Shown: positions 9,291-20,028, numbered from the stretch's first letter. The stretch: 64,000 nt of DNA from SHZI01 sp041396045 (GCA_041396045.1 JAWKZI010000004.1:124001-188000); one strand, 5' to 3'. Numbers and translations: made by a program. The notes: generated by a model not told the origin, from the letters alone.

Positions 9291-10925
9291 GTGACGCCCT
9301 CCGCAGAGTTCGACGTGCTCGTCCTGGGCGGCGGCCTGGGCGGCTTCTCGGTTGCCTTGCGGCTGGCCGAGGCCGGCGTATTCGTCGGCTTGCTACGCAA
9401 GCGCCCGTCTGCGGAGAGTTCCAGCGCCTGGGCTCAGGGTGGCATTGCCGCGGCAATAGCGGCTGGCGATTCGCCGGAGCAACATGCCGCCGATACCCTG
9501 GTCTCGGGTGCTGGCCTGTGTAACCATCGCTGTGGAATTCGTGACCAGCCAGGCACCTGATGTGATCCGCTGGCTACAGGACCAGGGTGTGCATTTCACA
9601 GGCACCGGCGAAGTCGGCCTTGAAGTGCCGCAGCAAGGGACGCTGCATTTGACACAGGAGGGCGGCCATTCCCGACGACGTGTGGTTCATGCCGATGATG
9701 CGACTGGTCGTGCAGTCATCAACAGCCTGGAGGCACGGGTGATGGCACATCCGCCGGATCCGGATCCTCGACGACCGCATCGGCATCGATGTAATCACCA
9801 GTCGCAAGCAGAAGATTCCCGGGCCAAATCGCTGCGTGGGTGCCCTGCGCACTCCAACCGCACCAGCGGGCTCGTCGAAACCATATCGGCACGCGCCACG
9901 GTTCTTGCGACCGGTGGCGCATCGGATTTATCTGTACACCACCAACCCCGACACCTCTACGGGCGATGGAATCGCATGGCCTGGCGGGCCGGTTGCCGCG
10001 TGGCAAACATGGAGTTCGTGCAGTTTCACCCGACCTGTCTGTTTCATCCGCTCGCCAGATCAGAACTGATCTCTGAAGCCGTTCGTGGTGAAGGCGGTGT
10101 GTTGCGGCTGCCGGACGGCACACGCTTTATGGATGCTCATGATCCGCGTGCCGAACTTGCGCCACGCGATATCGTTGCCCGGGCCATAGATGCCGAAATG
10201 AAACGCGGTGGCTTCGACTGCGTTTTCCTGGATATCCAGCCACAAGCCGGCTGCGGAGATTCTCCGGCACTTCCCCAATATCGCCCAGCAACTGCTGACC
10301 TTCGGTATCGACATGACCCGATGACCACCGGTTGTGCCTGCAGCCCACTACAGTTGTGGCGGCGTGGTCCTCTGGGCGCAGCCACACCGATTTGCGCGCC
10401 TCTATGCGGTTGAGTGCACCTGGACCGGCCTGCACGGCGCCAACCGGCTCGCCAGCAATTCCCTGCTTGAGTGCATGGTGTTCGGTGCAGCGGCTGCGCG
10501 CGTATCCTCACCGCACACTCGGCAAGCCACCGGCACGTCCCAGCCGGCTCGCTGCCTGGGACGAAAGTCGCGTCACCGACCCGGACGAGCAGGTGATTGT
10601 GTCGCATAACTGGGAAGAACTGCGGCGCTTCATGTGGAATTACGTCGGTATCGTGCGTACCAACAAGCGACTTGCACGTGCCCGCCACCGGGTAGATCTG
10701 TTGCGTGAGGAGATTGCCGAGTTCTACGGTAACTTCCGGGTGACCAACGATCTGATCGAACTGCGCAATCTTGCGCTGGTCGCTGAGCTCACCATCCTCT
10801 GCGCCCAGGCGCGTCAGGAAAGCCGGGGCCTGCACTGGAATCGTGACTACCCCACGGCGCTGCCCGATAGCGAAGCACGCGATACCATCCTCATTCCGGG
10901 TGGCGCTGCAGGAAGGCGGGGTTGA
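9291..10925 (+). pseudogene. nadB: L-aspartate oxidase NadB, several frameshifts
   Basis: The span of 1635 bases equals about 544 residues, the normal NadB length, but the reading frame changes several times. From GTG at 9291 the FAD-binding start VLVLGGGLGGFSVALRLAEAG and SSAWAQGGIAAAI are in one frame. After about 9515 the frame shifts to VTSQAPDVIRWLQDQGVHF. Other recognisable pieces are ARATVLATGGAS, YLYTTNPDTSTGDGIA (other frame), MEFVQFHPTCLFHP, AHYSCGGV, TGLHGANRLASNSLLECMV and the C-terminal NRDYPTALPD. NadB oxidises aspartate to iminoaspartate for NadA. Because all conserved blocks survive in order, sequence error is more likely than old decay. Its 3' end overlaps the convergent oxidase gene by 35 bases. 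Confidence 0.8.
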
Positions 10926-12066
10926 TGGCGGCCAGCGATGTGGTGCCGGCAAATTGCATGCATCGCTTGAGTTCGGCATCAAGAATGCGGAGCACTTTGG
11001 TCACACCAGCTTCACCATAGGCTCCCAGGCCGTACAGATACGGTCGACCGATGCACACCGCATCAGCACCCAGCGCCAGAGCCTTGAAGATATCGGTTCC
11101 ACGCCGGATGCCGCCATCGATGAGCACCGGCATGCGGCCGTCTATGGCCGACACGACCTCCGGCAGACACTCCAGGGTTCCCCGCCCGCTTTCCTCCTGC
11201 CGGCCACCGTGGTTGGAGACGATGATGCCGTCCACACCGCGCTTCCGCGCGATCGTAGCGTCCTCATGCGTGACGATGCCCTTCAACAACACAGGCAGGC
11301 GGGTATTGGCGCGCAACCAATCGACAATTTTCCAGGTCATGGATACATCACCGATGCGCGACGGCCCTGAATATTCGGCAAAGTTGCCCATGCGTGGCAC
11401 AGCTGTCTGGCCATTCCGGCCGGCCATGCGATTGAACCAGTGCTCGCCTTCCCGGTTGCCGCGGGTTGGCGAATCGACCGTGAGGGCAACTGCACGGCAG
11501 CCAGCCACCTCGGCGGCATTCAGCAAGTGGCGCATCAGTCCTTGATCAGGCGATGCGTAGAGCTGAAACCATAGAGGTGCGGTACCGGCACCACGAATCT
11601 CGCCGATGCTGTAGCTGGTAACCGTCGACGCAATCATCAAGTGGTCACGGTCAGAGGCACCCCGCATGCTTGCCAGTTCCCCGTCGGCATGAATATTCTG
11701 CTGGGCACCTGCAGGTGCCAGCAGAATCGGCGAACCGAGTTGCTGCCCCAGCAGCGTCAGGGTGGTATCGATCCGGCTGACATCAACTAGTCGTCGTACC
11801 CGGAGTTGCCATGCCGCATAGGCGGCACGATTGGCCTCGACTGTAAGTCCGTCATCAGCGCCGTTAACGATGAAATGCCAGGTCTTCCGATCCAGCACCT
11901 GCTGCGCCATACGTCGCATCTGGAAGACATCCAGCACATCGGCCACAGAATCGGGAATGGCCAGTTCCGGCCGGGCCAAAGCCGCGGCAGAGGCCAGGAT
12001 GCCTGGTGTTGCCAGCAGTGGCGACTGCAACAGATACCGCAACAACTTGCGGCGTGCAGCGCTCAC
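10891..12066 (-). CDS. FMN-dependent alpha-hydroxy acid oxidase/dehydrogenase
   Basis: About 391 residues if the GTG at 12066 (VSAARRKLLRYLLQ) is the start; the frame is open up to 12246, but that extension has no family character. It is a TIM-barrel flavoprotein of the lactate/glycolate oxidase family: PILLAPAGAQQNIH, WFQLYAS, the FMN-binding LPVLLKGIVTHEDA, active-site SNHGGRQEESGRGTLE (conserved His and Arg), and VLIDGGIRRGTDIFKALALGADAVCIGRPYLYGL. Such enzymes oxidise L-2-hydroxy acids to 2-keto acids. The exact substrate (lactate, glycolate, mandelate) cannot be told by eye. It sits between convergent nadB and divergent aceE, and lactate oxidation would supply pyruvate for AceE, but that link is only suggestive. 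Confidence 0.85.
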   Translation of the reverse strand: MSAARRKLLRYLLQSPLLATPGILASAAALARPELAIPDSVADVLDVFQMRRMAQQVLDRKTWHFIVNGADDGLTVEANRAAYAAWQLRVRRLVDVSRIDTTLTLLGQQLGSPILLAPAGAQQNIHADGELASMRGASDRDHLMIASTVTSYSIGEIRGAGTAPLWFQLYASPDQGLMRHLLNAAEVAGCRAVALTVDSPTRGNREGEHWFNRMAGRNGQTAVPRMGNFAEYSGPSRIGDVSMTWKIVDWLRANTRLPVLLKGIVTHEDATIARKRGVDGIIVSNHGGRQEESGRGTLECLPEVVSAIDGRMPVLIDGGIRRGTDIFKALALGADAVCIGRPYLYGLGAYGEAGVTKVLRILDAELKRCMQFAGTTSLAAINPAFLQRHPE

Positions 12067-12290
12067 GACGATTCCGTCTCCATTCTGTAACAAGGCTCGT
12101 CCCCCCCGGAATAACCACCAGGAAAAGCAAACAGGAAACCCCGACGCTACTGCAACAGCGGGATCCCGTCCACAGTACGGGTTTATCCGCCCGAACAGTG
12201 CGGCGTACCCGCGGCACGCCGACAATTGAGGGTATCCTTTGAACATAGGGTGACAGGCCGCTGAGGCGGCTCACGCAGGAGCAGTTTGCC

Positions 12291-14981
12291 ATGGCGGTAC
12301 GACGATCAGATCTAAAACACGGCGACGAGGAACTCAGCGAGTGGGTTGAATCGATAGAGTCCGTGTTGCGGACGGAAGGCCCGGAACGGGCCAAGGACCT
12401 GTTTCGCGCTGTGCGCGACTACCTGACCGATGCTCACGTTATCGTCGAGGATGCGACCCTCAATACGCCCTACCGCAACACCATTCCTCTTGAGCAGCAA
12501 CCGGCCTATCCCGGCGATATCGGCATTGAACGACGCATCGAAAACATAAATCGCTGGAATGCCATGGCGATGGTACTGCGGGGTTACGACAGCGGCACCG
12601 GTGTCGGCGGACATATCGGCACCTATGCCTCGGGCGCCACGATGCTCGAAGTCGGCCTCAATCATTTCTTCCGCAACAAGGGGCCGGACTATGGCGGCGA
12701 CCTGATCAGCATTCAGGCCCACTGCTCGCCCGGCATCTATGCCCGCGCCTTCCTTGAAGGTCGTTTGTCCGATGCGGAACTGAATAACTTTCGCCGGGAA
12801 CTTCAGCCGGAAGGCGGCCTTTCGTCTTATCCGCACCCACGCAACATGCCGGACTTCTGGCCATCACCGTGTGCCTCAATGGGCCTCTCTACGCCAAGTT
12901 GCATCTACCAGGCACGGTTTGCCAAGTATCTGGAAAGCCGCGGCCTGAAGCCGCGCAACGGCGGCAAGATCTGGAACTTCATTGGCGATGGCGAATCCGA
13001 CGAACCTGAGGTTCTGGGCACGATCAACATCGCTGCCCGCGAGCAGCTCGATAACCTGATTCTGGTCGTCAATTGCAACCTGCAGCGCCTCGACGGTCCG
13101 GTGCGTGGCAATGGCAAGATCATCCAGGAACTTGAGCGCAACTTCCGGGGCGCGAGCTGGAATGTCATCAAGGTGATCTGGAGTGGCGAATGGGACTCCC
13201 TCTTCGCCATCGATCACGACGGCGTTCTGCAGGCCCGGATGGAACGAGCCGTGGATGGCGACTACCAGATGTATTCGGTCTCCAGTGGCCCGGAAGTACG
13301 GGCTCACTGGAATGAATCGGATGAACGCCTGGCCGACATCATGAAGATTCTGTCTGATGAGGAGATCCGTGGCATCCGGCGTGGCGGCCATGACCGACGG
13401 AAGATTTTTGCGGCTTTTGATCGCGCGATGCGCAGTGATGGCCGCCCGACTGCGATCCTGATCAAAACCATCAAGGGCTATGGCATGCAGGGCTATGAGG
13501 GCACCAATGCCGTACACCAGAAGAAGAATCTCAGTATTGACGAGCGCATGGAGACAGCCCGCCGGCTCGGCATCCCCCTGTCAGACGAAGCTGCAGCCCG
13601 AGCCGACTTTTTCAAGCCAGCCGATGACAGCCCCGAGATGCGCTATCTGATGGAACACCGCGCCGCGCTCGGCGGCAGCTGGCCATTGCGCAAGGTCGAA
13701 TGCCCATCGCTTGAGCCACCGGCACTCAGCCTGTTTCAGGAACAGCTGAACGGATCGGGGGAACGCACTCTGTCCACAACCATGGCCTTCGTCCGCATGC
13801 TGTCGAAGCTTATGGATCAACCGGACCTCGGTCGGTACATCGTGCCGATTGTGCCGGACGAAGCACGCACCTTTGGTATGGAAGCACTGTTCCGCAAAGC
13901 CGGAATCTATTCATCCGAGGGACAGAAGTATCGACCGGTCGACAGCAGCACGTTGATGCCGTACCGGGAAGCTACTGATGGCCAGATCCTGCAGGAAGGA
14001 ATCTGTGAAGCGGGGGCAATGGCGTCGTTTCTTGCGGCTGGCACGGCCTATGCAATTCACGGTGTGCCCACCATTCCGTTCTACGTTTTCTATTCGATTT
14101 TCGGCTTCCAGCGTGTTGGCGACCTGATCTGGAGCTGCGGCGACATGATGTGCCGCGGATTCCTCCTCGGTGGCACTTCAGGCCGTACGACGTTGAACGG
14201 CGAAGGCCTGCAACATCAGGACGGCCATTCCCAGGTGGTCGCCAATACAGTGCCTAATCTCCTGAGTTACGACCCGGCATTCGCCTTTGAGCTGGTGGTA
14301 ATCATTCGCGAGGGAATCCGGCGAATGTATGAGCTGCAGGAACACATTTTCTACTACATCACCATTCACAACGAGAACTACCCGATGCCGCCGATGGGTG
14401 ATGCGCCTGCCGAGGGCATTATTCGCGGCATGTATCGCTACAGTACGGCCGCACCTGCCGCCAACGAGCAGCGCAAGGCACATCTGATGGGTAGCGGAGC
14501 CATCATGACCCAGGTGCTGCGGGCGCAATCGCTGCTGGCGGTAATGGATATTTCCACCGACGTCTGGAGCGTCACCAGCTACAACGAACTGTGCCGGGAG
14601 GCGCTTCAGATCGAGCGCGAGAACCTCTTGAATGCGGGATCGACCACCGGCAAAGACCACGTGCCAGCCCGGCCCTGGGTACAGGAACTTCTGGCCAACG
14701 AGCATGGCGTGTTCGTCGCCGCCAGCGATTACATGAAATCCCTGCCCCTCAGCATTGCCCGCTGGGTGCCAGGCACATTCGTCGTGCTGGGCACCGATGG
14801 CTACGGCTTGAGCGAGGCACGACCCGAGCTGCGCAACTGGTTCGAAGTCAGCGCTGAATATATTGCCTGGGGTGCGTTGGCGGCACTTGCTGAACAGGGC
14901 GCAGTGAGCAGATCTGAACTCGCGGAGGCCGCCACGGCATGGGGCATTCAGCGCGACAAGCCAAACCCCGCAACCCGGTAG
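12291..14981 (+). CDS. aceE: Pyruvate dehydrogenase E1 component, homodimeric type
   Basis: 896 residues, the usual AceE length, starting MAVRRSDLKHGDEEL after a possible ribosome site (caggagcag). AceE is the ThDP-dependent E1 of the pyruvate dehydrogenase complex, which decarboxylates pyruvate and acetylates the lipoyl group of E2. Conserved features include GHIGTYASGATMLEVG, the ThDP motif GDGESDEPE ending in NCNLQRLDG, IKTIKGYGMQG, GGTSGRTTLNGEGLQHQDGHS and the C-terminal GTDGYGLSE. The homodimeric type is typical of gamma- and betaproteobacteria. No aceF or lpd gene is adjacent, so E2 and E3 must be encoded elsewhere. Intact across 2.7 kb. Confidence 0.96.
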   Translation: MAVRRSDLKHGDEELSEWVESIESVLRTEGPERAKDLFRAVRDYLTDAHVIVEDATLNTPYRNTIPLEQQPAYPGDIGIERRIENINRWNAMAMVLRGYDSGTGVGGHIGTYASGATMLEVGLNHFFRNKGPDYGGDLISIQAHCSPGIYARAFLEGRLSDAELNNFRRELQPEGGLSSYPHPRNMPDFWPSPCASMGLSTPSCIYQARFAKYLESRGLKPRNGGKIWNFIGDGESDEPEVLGTINIAAREQLDNLILVVNCNLQRLDGPVRGNGKIIQELERNFRGASWNVIKVIWSGEWDSLFAIDHDGVLQARMERAVDGDYQMYSVSSGPEVRAHWNESDERLADIMKILSDEEIRGIRRGGHDRRKIFAAFDRAMRSDGRPTAILIKTIKGYGMQGYEGTNAVHQKKNLSIDERMETARRLGIPLSDEAAARADFFKPADDSPEMRYLMEHRAALGGSWPLRKVECPSLEPPALSLFQEQLNGSGERTLSTTMAFVRMLSKLMDQPDLGRYIVPIVPDEARTFGMEALFRKAGIYSSEGQKYRPVDSSTLMPYREATDGQILQEGICEAGAMASFLAAGTAYAIHGVPTIPFYVFYSIFGFQRVGDLIWSCGDMMCRGFLLGGTSGRTTLNGEGLQHQDGHSQVVANTVPNLLSYDPAFAFELVVIIREGIRRMYELQEHIFYYITIHNENYPMPPMGDAPAEGIIRGMYRYSTAAPAANEQRKAHLMGSGAIMTQVLRAQSLLAVMDISTDVWSVTSYNELCREALQIERENLLNAGSTTGKDHVPARPWVQELLANEHGVFVAASDYMKSLPLSIARWVPGTFVVLGTDGYGLSEARPELRNWFEVSAEYIAWGALAALAEQGAVSRSELAEAATAWGIQRDKPNPATR

Positions 14982-15008
14982 GGCCGCGGCTGGCTTGCAG
15001 GGTGGCTT

Positions 15009-15751
15009 CTACGGCGTGGCTCTTACGGGGTTGACTCTCTGGCGGCGTGCGTAGCCCAGGAGTCCGATGGCGGACCCGAACAGCCATGCGGCGGCCGGGA
15101 TCGGCACCACAGCAACGCCGGTGGTCAGCACCAGCTTCTTGGCAATGATGGCCTGCTGGCCCGGCGCGGACGTCGTGGCACTCAGGATGTTCTGGATTTC
15201 CAGATTCACAACGCCTGCGAAATCACTGAATGCGGCAGCAGGATTGACGGAACTCGTCAGCGACCAATTGACGAAGCTGAACCCGGGCGTTGGAACTGCG
15301 GCACCGAAAATCTGCAGGTTTGTTTCACCTTCAGGGAATCCCGGCAGGCTGTTGTCGTCCACCAGGTCGAATACGCGCAGACGCAGGCTGTCTGATACGG
15401 AACCGCCGTTAAGAATCCGGTAGTCACCGCTGTCGGTGACCGTCAGGACGTGATTTCACCGCCATTGGTCGCATAGACCTTGCTGAACTGGAAAGTGGCC
15501 GTCGTGCTTTCAGTTGTGCCGCCGGTTGAAATCAGGCCGAAGCTGGTCGGCGTGAATTCCAGAACATCGCTTCCGGCAAGCAAACTGGGCGAGCCAAAGG
15601 CAGTCAGCCCGGGATTGTTGCCAACGTCGTCGTCGTACTCATAACAAACCATCGGTCCGCAGAGCGAGACAGTCGCGGCATACGTGGGTGACGTCGTGCT
15701 GAACAGCACGGCAGTTGCAAGTGCCAAACGGAGTCGGCGTGAACGGTGCAT
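15009..15751 (-). CDS. VPxPx-CTERM sorted surface protein, one frameshift
   Basis: About 247 residues reconstructed from ATG at 15751 (MHRSRRLRLALATAVLFS). It has a signal peptide, a conserved VSLCGPMVCYEYD block just after cleavage, a beta-rich middle, and a C-terminal sorting signal: VVPIPAAAWLFGSAIGLLGYARRQ, made of a VPxP motif, one membrane helix and an arginine cluster. That is the VPLPA/PEP-CTERM type processed by exosortase-like enzymes. The frame breaks near 15447; one missing base restores LTVTDSGDYRILNGG, which matches the paralogue directly upstream (MTVTESGDYRIINGG). Function unknown; probably an exopolysaccharide-associated or surface protein. No exosortase gene is in the window. 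Confidence 0.75.
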
Positions 15752-15951
15752 GGTGCCCCCGATTATTGATTGTTTTGCTGGATCGATCTTGCCCCCGCCC
15801 CACTCCGGTTTGCGAAAACCTGAACCGCCAGTGCTTTTTAGCCTACGTGAAGAACCCGCATTAAACAACGTTCAGGCAGCGCCTGACGACGAAATTTTCA
15901 GGGGTTGCGGGTCAGTTTGACTTAATGCAAACCAACTGCCGATTAGCAAAC

Positions 15952-16698
15952 TCAGGCTGGCCGCCGACGCGCCCATCCGAACACGCCGAGCGCGGATCCC
16001 AGCAACAACGCAGCACCCGGCACCGGGACCACGGTTGCGACCAGCGACAGCTTCTTGGCGATGAAGGCCTGCTCACCAGATACAGAGGTGAGTGCATCCA
16101 GGGTGTTCTGAATCTGCAGATCGACCACATAAGCCGGATCAACCATCAGGGCAGCGGGGCTCCATGTGCTCAGCAAAGACCAGTTCTGGGGTGTGAACCC
16201 CGTGGGCGTTGACGTTGTGAAATTCTGGATATCGGTGATGACTTCAGGGAACGGGCCGATCCCTTCATTGGTCTTGTCGACCACCTGGATACGGAGCGAC
16301 GCACTGACGGTGCCACCGTTGATGATGCGATAGTCGCCACTTTCGGTAACTGTCATCTGGCCAATCTCGCCACCACCGATGGCATAGATTTTCGAGAACT
16401 GAAAGATGGCCTGCGTTGTCGCCAGCCCCCCGGGGGGAGTATTGCCATTGGCCGATGTTGCATTGAATGCCGTGGGCGTGAATTCCAGTGTATCGCTGCC
16501 GGCCAACAAGCTCGGCGCCTGGTAGAGCGTGATACCGGCATTCACGGCGGGATTGTTGTCGTACTCGTAACAGATGTTGGGGCCACACAGCGTCACGAGC
16601 GCAGCATTGGCTGGCATCGAAAACAGTGCTGCTGCAAGCACCACTGCTGAACCCAGTACGGCTGAATCCCGCTCGACTTGCTTCAATTCCCCACGCAT
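15952..16698 (-). CDS. VPxPx-CTERM sorted surface protein
   Basis: 248 residues, intact. The order is signal peptide (SAVVLAAALFSMPANA), VTLCGPNICYEYDN block with two cysteines, about 160 residues of beta-rich sequence (TVTESGDYRIINGGTVSASLRIQV), then VVPVPGAALLLGSALGVFGWARRR as a C-terminal sorting tail. It is clearly paralogous to the next gene downstream (15009-15751): the cysteine block, LLAGSDTLEFTPTAF, FQFSKIYA and the QAFIAKKL segment near the tail are shared. The 200-base gap between them holds no other gene. I know no function for this small family. A tandem duplication is the simplest history. Confidence 0.8.
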   Translation of the reverse strand: MRGELKQVERDSAVLGSAVVLAAALFSMPANAALVTLCGPNICYEYDNNPAVNAGITLYQAPSLLAGSDTLEFTPTAFNATSANGNTPPGGLATTQAIFQFSKIYAIGGGEIGQMTVTESGDYRIINGGTVSASLRIQVVDKTNEGIGPFPEVITDIQNFTTSTPTGFTPQNWSLLSTWSPAALMVDPAYVVDLQIQNTLDALTSVSGEQAFIAKKLSLVATVVPVPGAALLLGSALGVFGWARRRPA

Positions 16699-16920
16699 CC
16701 TGATTACTCCCCCGGTCGAATCATCTGTTATGGCAGCGTTGTTATTGCACGGCGGTAGTCGCTGATCGACTCCGTCGCACCAAGTGCGAATGTAGACCCG
16801 GACAGGCGTTAAAGCAAATGCACTAACGAGACAGCAAGGCCTGACAAGCCATTGTTAGTGCTCGGCAATTCATTAAACATAATGCCCGCCCATCGCGGCC
16901 TCAGGTATTCTTGCGGCGCC

Positions 16921-17820
16921 ATGAGAACCCAGACACCGGTTGAACCCGATTTTAAACTTCGTCGTTCCGTCCTGTATGTCCCCGGCAGCAATGACCGCGC
17001 ACTGGCCAAGGCCGGCACTTTGCCTGCCGACGTGCTGATTCTGGACCTGGAAGACGCTGTGCTGCCGGCGGCAAAGGCGTCTGCACGGGCCAATGTCGTT
17101 GCAGCCGTCGCCAGCGGCCAGTTTGGCCGGCGCGAAGTGGTCATCCGGATCAATGGCCTGGACACCCCCTGGGGGGAGGCTGACCTGCAGGCCGTCAGCC
17201 GTTCGGTCGCCAGCGCGATCCTGCTGCCCAAGATCAGCGCAGCGGGTACCGTCCAGGATGTAGCCGCGCATCTGGACGCCGGGACCAGCGACGACATGCG
17301 GCTCTGGTGCATGCTGGAAACACCCCGGGCCATCCTTGATGCTGACCAGATCGCCGGGAGTTCTGCCCGACTGGCAGTTTTGGTAATGGGTACAGCTGAT
17401 CTGGGCAAAGCCCTGCGACTTCCCGACGACCCGCACCGCACGGCGCTTGCGCCAGTGCTGGCCCACTGTGTGCTGGCTGCTCGCGCCGCTCAGCTTGATA
17501 TACTCGACGGCGTTTATACACGCCTCGCAGATGCAGGCGGATTCAAGGCAGAGTGCCAACAAGGCAGGCAGTTCGGCTTCGACGGTAAAACACTGATACA
17601 TCCGAACCAGGTCGATGCCTGCAATGAGATCTTCGGCGTATCTGCAGTCGAGGCAGAACGAGCTGCCGCGTTGATTGCTGCCTGGGATGCCGCCGGTGTT
17701 GGCAGCTCTGGCGTGATCGTTCACGAGCAACGCATGGTTGAGCAACTTCATGTTGAAGAAGCGCGGCGGGTGCTGGCCAGCCATCAGGCCATGCTTCGCA
17801 ACGACAACGCCAACAATTGA
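16921..17820 (+). CDS. HpcH/HpaI-family CoA ester lyase (CitE-like)
   Basis: 299 residues from ATG at 16921 (MRTQTPVEPDF). The fold is the citrate lyase beta / malyl-CoA lyase TIM barrel: RRSVLYVPGSNDRALAKA, metal-binding DVLILDLEDAVLPAAK, VVIRINGLDTPWGEAD, LPKISAAGTV, MLETPRAILDA and the C-terminal GFDGKTLIHPNQVDACNEIF. These enzymes cleave or form malyl-, methylmalyl- or citramalyl-type CoA esters with Mg2+. It is the first gene of the propionyl/methylmalonyl-CoA operon, with the mutase gene starting 23 bases downstream. A role with C4-C5 dicarboxyl-CoA esters feeding this pathway is plausible; the exact substrate is not readable from sequence. Confidence 0.88.
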   Translation: MRTQTPVEPDFKLRRSVLYVPGSNDRALAKAGTLPADVLILDLEDAVLPAAKASARANVVAAVASGQFGRREVVIRINGLDTPWGEADLQAVSRSVASAILLPKISAAGTVQDVAAHLDAGTSDDMRLWCMLETPRAILDADQIAGSSARLAVLVMGTADLGKALRLPDDPHRTALAPVLAHCVLAARAAQLDILDGVYTRLADAGGFKAECQQGRQFGFDGKTLIHPNQVDACNEIFGVSAVEAERAAALIAAWDAAGVGSSGVIVHEQRMVEQLHVEEARRVLASHQAMLRNDNANN

Positions 17821-17843
17821 CCGCAAGGGCATTGAAGAATCGA

Positions 17844-20028
17844 ATGACTGCAGCAGACAAACCAGACCCCGCCAAGTGGGAACAACTTGCGGCTCGCGAA
17901 CTGAAGTCGCCCGATTCCTCCAGCCTGATCTGGCAAACGCCGGAAGGCATAGCAGTCAAGCCCGTTTATACGGCTGACGACCTGGCCAACCTGAGCCATC
18001 TGGACAGCCTCCCCGGCTTCGCACCGTTTGTCCGTGGTCCTCGTGCCACCATGTATGCGGGGCGACCCTGGACGGTGCGCCAGTACGCCGGTTTCTCCAC
18101 CGCTGAGGAATCCAACGCCTTTTACCGGCAGAACCTGGCTGCCGGGCAAACCGGCCTGTCGGTGGCATTCGACCTCCCCACCCATCGCGGCTATGACTCG
18201 GATCATCCCCGGGTCGTGGGCGATGTCGGTAAAGCCGGCGTCGCGATCGATTCGGTGGAGGATATGAAGATCCTGTTCTCGGATATTCCGCTGGACCGCA
18301 TGTCCGTATCGATGACCATGAACGGCGCAGTGCTGCCAGTGATGGCAATGTTCATCGTTGCCGCCGAAGAACAGGGTGTTGACCGGGCCAAACTCAACGG
18401 CACCCTGCAAAACGACATCCTCAAGGAATTCATGGTCCGGAACACCTACATCTACCCGCCAGTGCCGTCGATGCGAATCGTTGCCGACATCATCGGGTAC
18501 ACCTCCCGGCACATGCCGCGCTTCAATCCGATATCCATATCGGGTTATCACATGCTGGAAGCCGGCGCGACCTGCGTGCAGGAACTGGGCTACACCCTGG
18601 CTGACGGCATCGAGTATGTACGCGCAGCGATCGCCAGCGGGCTCAAGGTCGACGAATTCGCGCCCCGGTTGTCATTCTTTTTCGGCATCGGCATGAACCT
18701 GTTCATGGAAGTTGCCAAGCTCCGCGCGGCCCGACTCCTGTGGGCTGAGCTGATGCAGGAAATGTTTTCACCCACCAGTTCAAAATCGCTGATGCTGCGC
18801 ACTCACTGCCAGACTTCAGGCGTCAGCCTGACGAGCAACGATCCCTACAACAATATTATTCGCACAACCATCGAGGCGCTGGCTGCTGTTTTGGGTGGCA
18901 CGCAATCCCTGCATACCAACTCCTTCGATGAAGCCCTTGCCTTGCCCACGCCATTCTCGGCCCACATCGCCCGCAACACGCAGTTGGTGCTGCAGGAGGA
19001 AGCCGGCATTACCCGTGTGGTCGACCCCCTGGCCGGCTCCTACTATGTGGAAAGCCTTACCGACTCCCTGGCTGCCGAAGCCCGCAAACTGATTGATGAG
19101 GTCGAAGGCCTGGGTGGCATGACCAAGGCGGTTGAGTCCGGCATGCCGAAATTGCGCATCGAGCAATCAGCAGCACTCCGGCAGGCGCGCATCGATCGCG
19201 GCGAAGAGGTCATTGTGGGCGTCAACAAATACAGGCGCGACGATGAACCCGAGATCGATGTCCTGGATATCGACAATAGTGCAGTGCGTGAGTCACAGGT
19301 GCGGCGACTGAAGGCGGTCAGGACCGCGCGTGATGACAAAGCCTGCCAGTCAGCACTTGATGCGCTGAGTGCCGCAGCGGGCAATCCGCACCAGCCGGGT
19401 ATACAGGATGCCGATAACCTGCTGGCGCTGGCGGTTGTTGCTGCGCGTGCGCGAGGCCACGGTCGGCGAAATTTCCGATGCTCTGGAGAAAGTTTATGGC
19501 AGACATAGTGCTGTGATTCACTCAATCAGCGGCGTCTATGGTTCCGCTTATGAAGGCGATGCAGGTTTCGCGCAGATCCAGTCTGCCGTTGCTGAATTTG
19601 CCGCCAAGGAAGGTCGACGTCCACGGATCCTGGTTGCCAAGCTCGGGCAGGACGGCCACGACCGTGGCGCCAAGGTCATCGCCACGGCATTTGCCGATAT
19701 CGGCTTCGATGTGGATATCGGGCCGCTGTTCCAGACCCCGGAGGAAGCCGCGCGCCATGCCGTCGAGAACGATGTACACGTGGTAGGCATCTCGTCGCAG
19801 GCGGCCGGACACAAAACACTGGTTCCGCAACTTATCGCTGCCCTGCGCGAACTGGGCGCCGACGATGTGTTGATTGTTTGCGGTGGTGTAATACCACCGC
19901 AGGATCATGCGCAACTCAAAGCCGCAGGTGTATCTGCAATTTATGGCCCCGGGACCAATATTCCGCTGGCCGCTGGCGAAGTATTACGGCTGATCCGTAG
20001 CCGTCACGACAAGAAAACAAAGGGCTGA
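17844..20028 (+). CDS. Methylmalonyl-CoA mutase, frameshift between catalytic and B12 domains
   Basis: About 728 residues in two frames. From ATG at 17844 the catalytic barrel runs to about 19450: YAGRPWTVRQYAGFSTAEESN, VAFDLPTHRGYDSDHPRV, SISGYHMLEAGA, RTHCQTSGVSLT, LGGTQSLHTNSFDEAL. Then the frame moves, apparently by one extra G near 19455, to ATVGEISDALEKVYGRH and the cobalamin-binding domain with GQDGHDRGAKVIA (the B12 lower-ligand DxHxxG), HVVGISSQAAGH and GGVIPP. It isomerises (R)-methylmalonyl-CoA to succinyl-CoA. The break falls exactly in the interdomain linker, so a genuinely split enzyme (separate large and small chains) is a possible alternative, but linker homology continues across it, favouring an indel. 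pccB follows 3 bases later. Confidence 0.88.

Noticed and set aside
12291..14981. Complete pyruvate dehydrogenase operon
   Set aside because: Downstream of aceE there are only convergent CTERM-protein genes; no aceF, lpd or pdhR is present.
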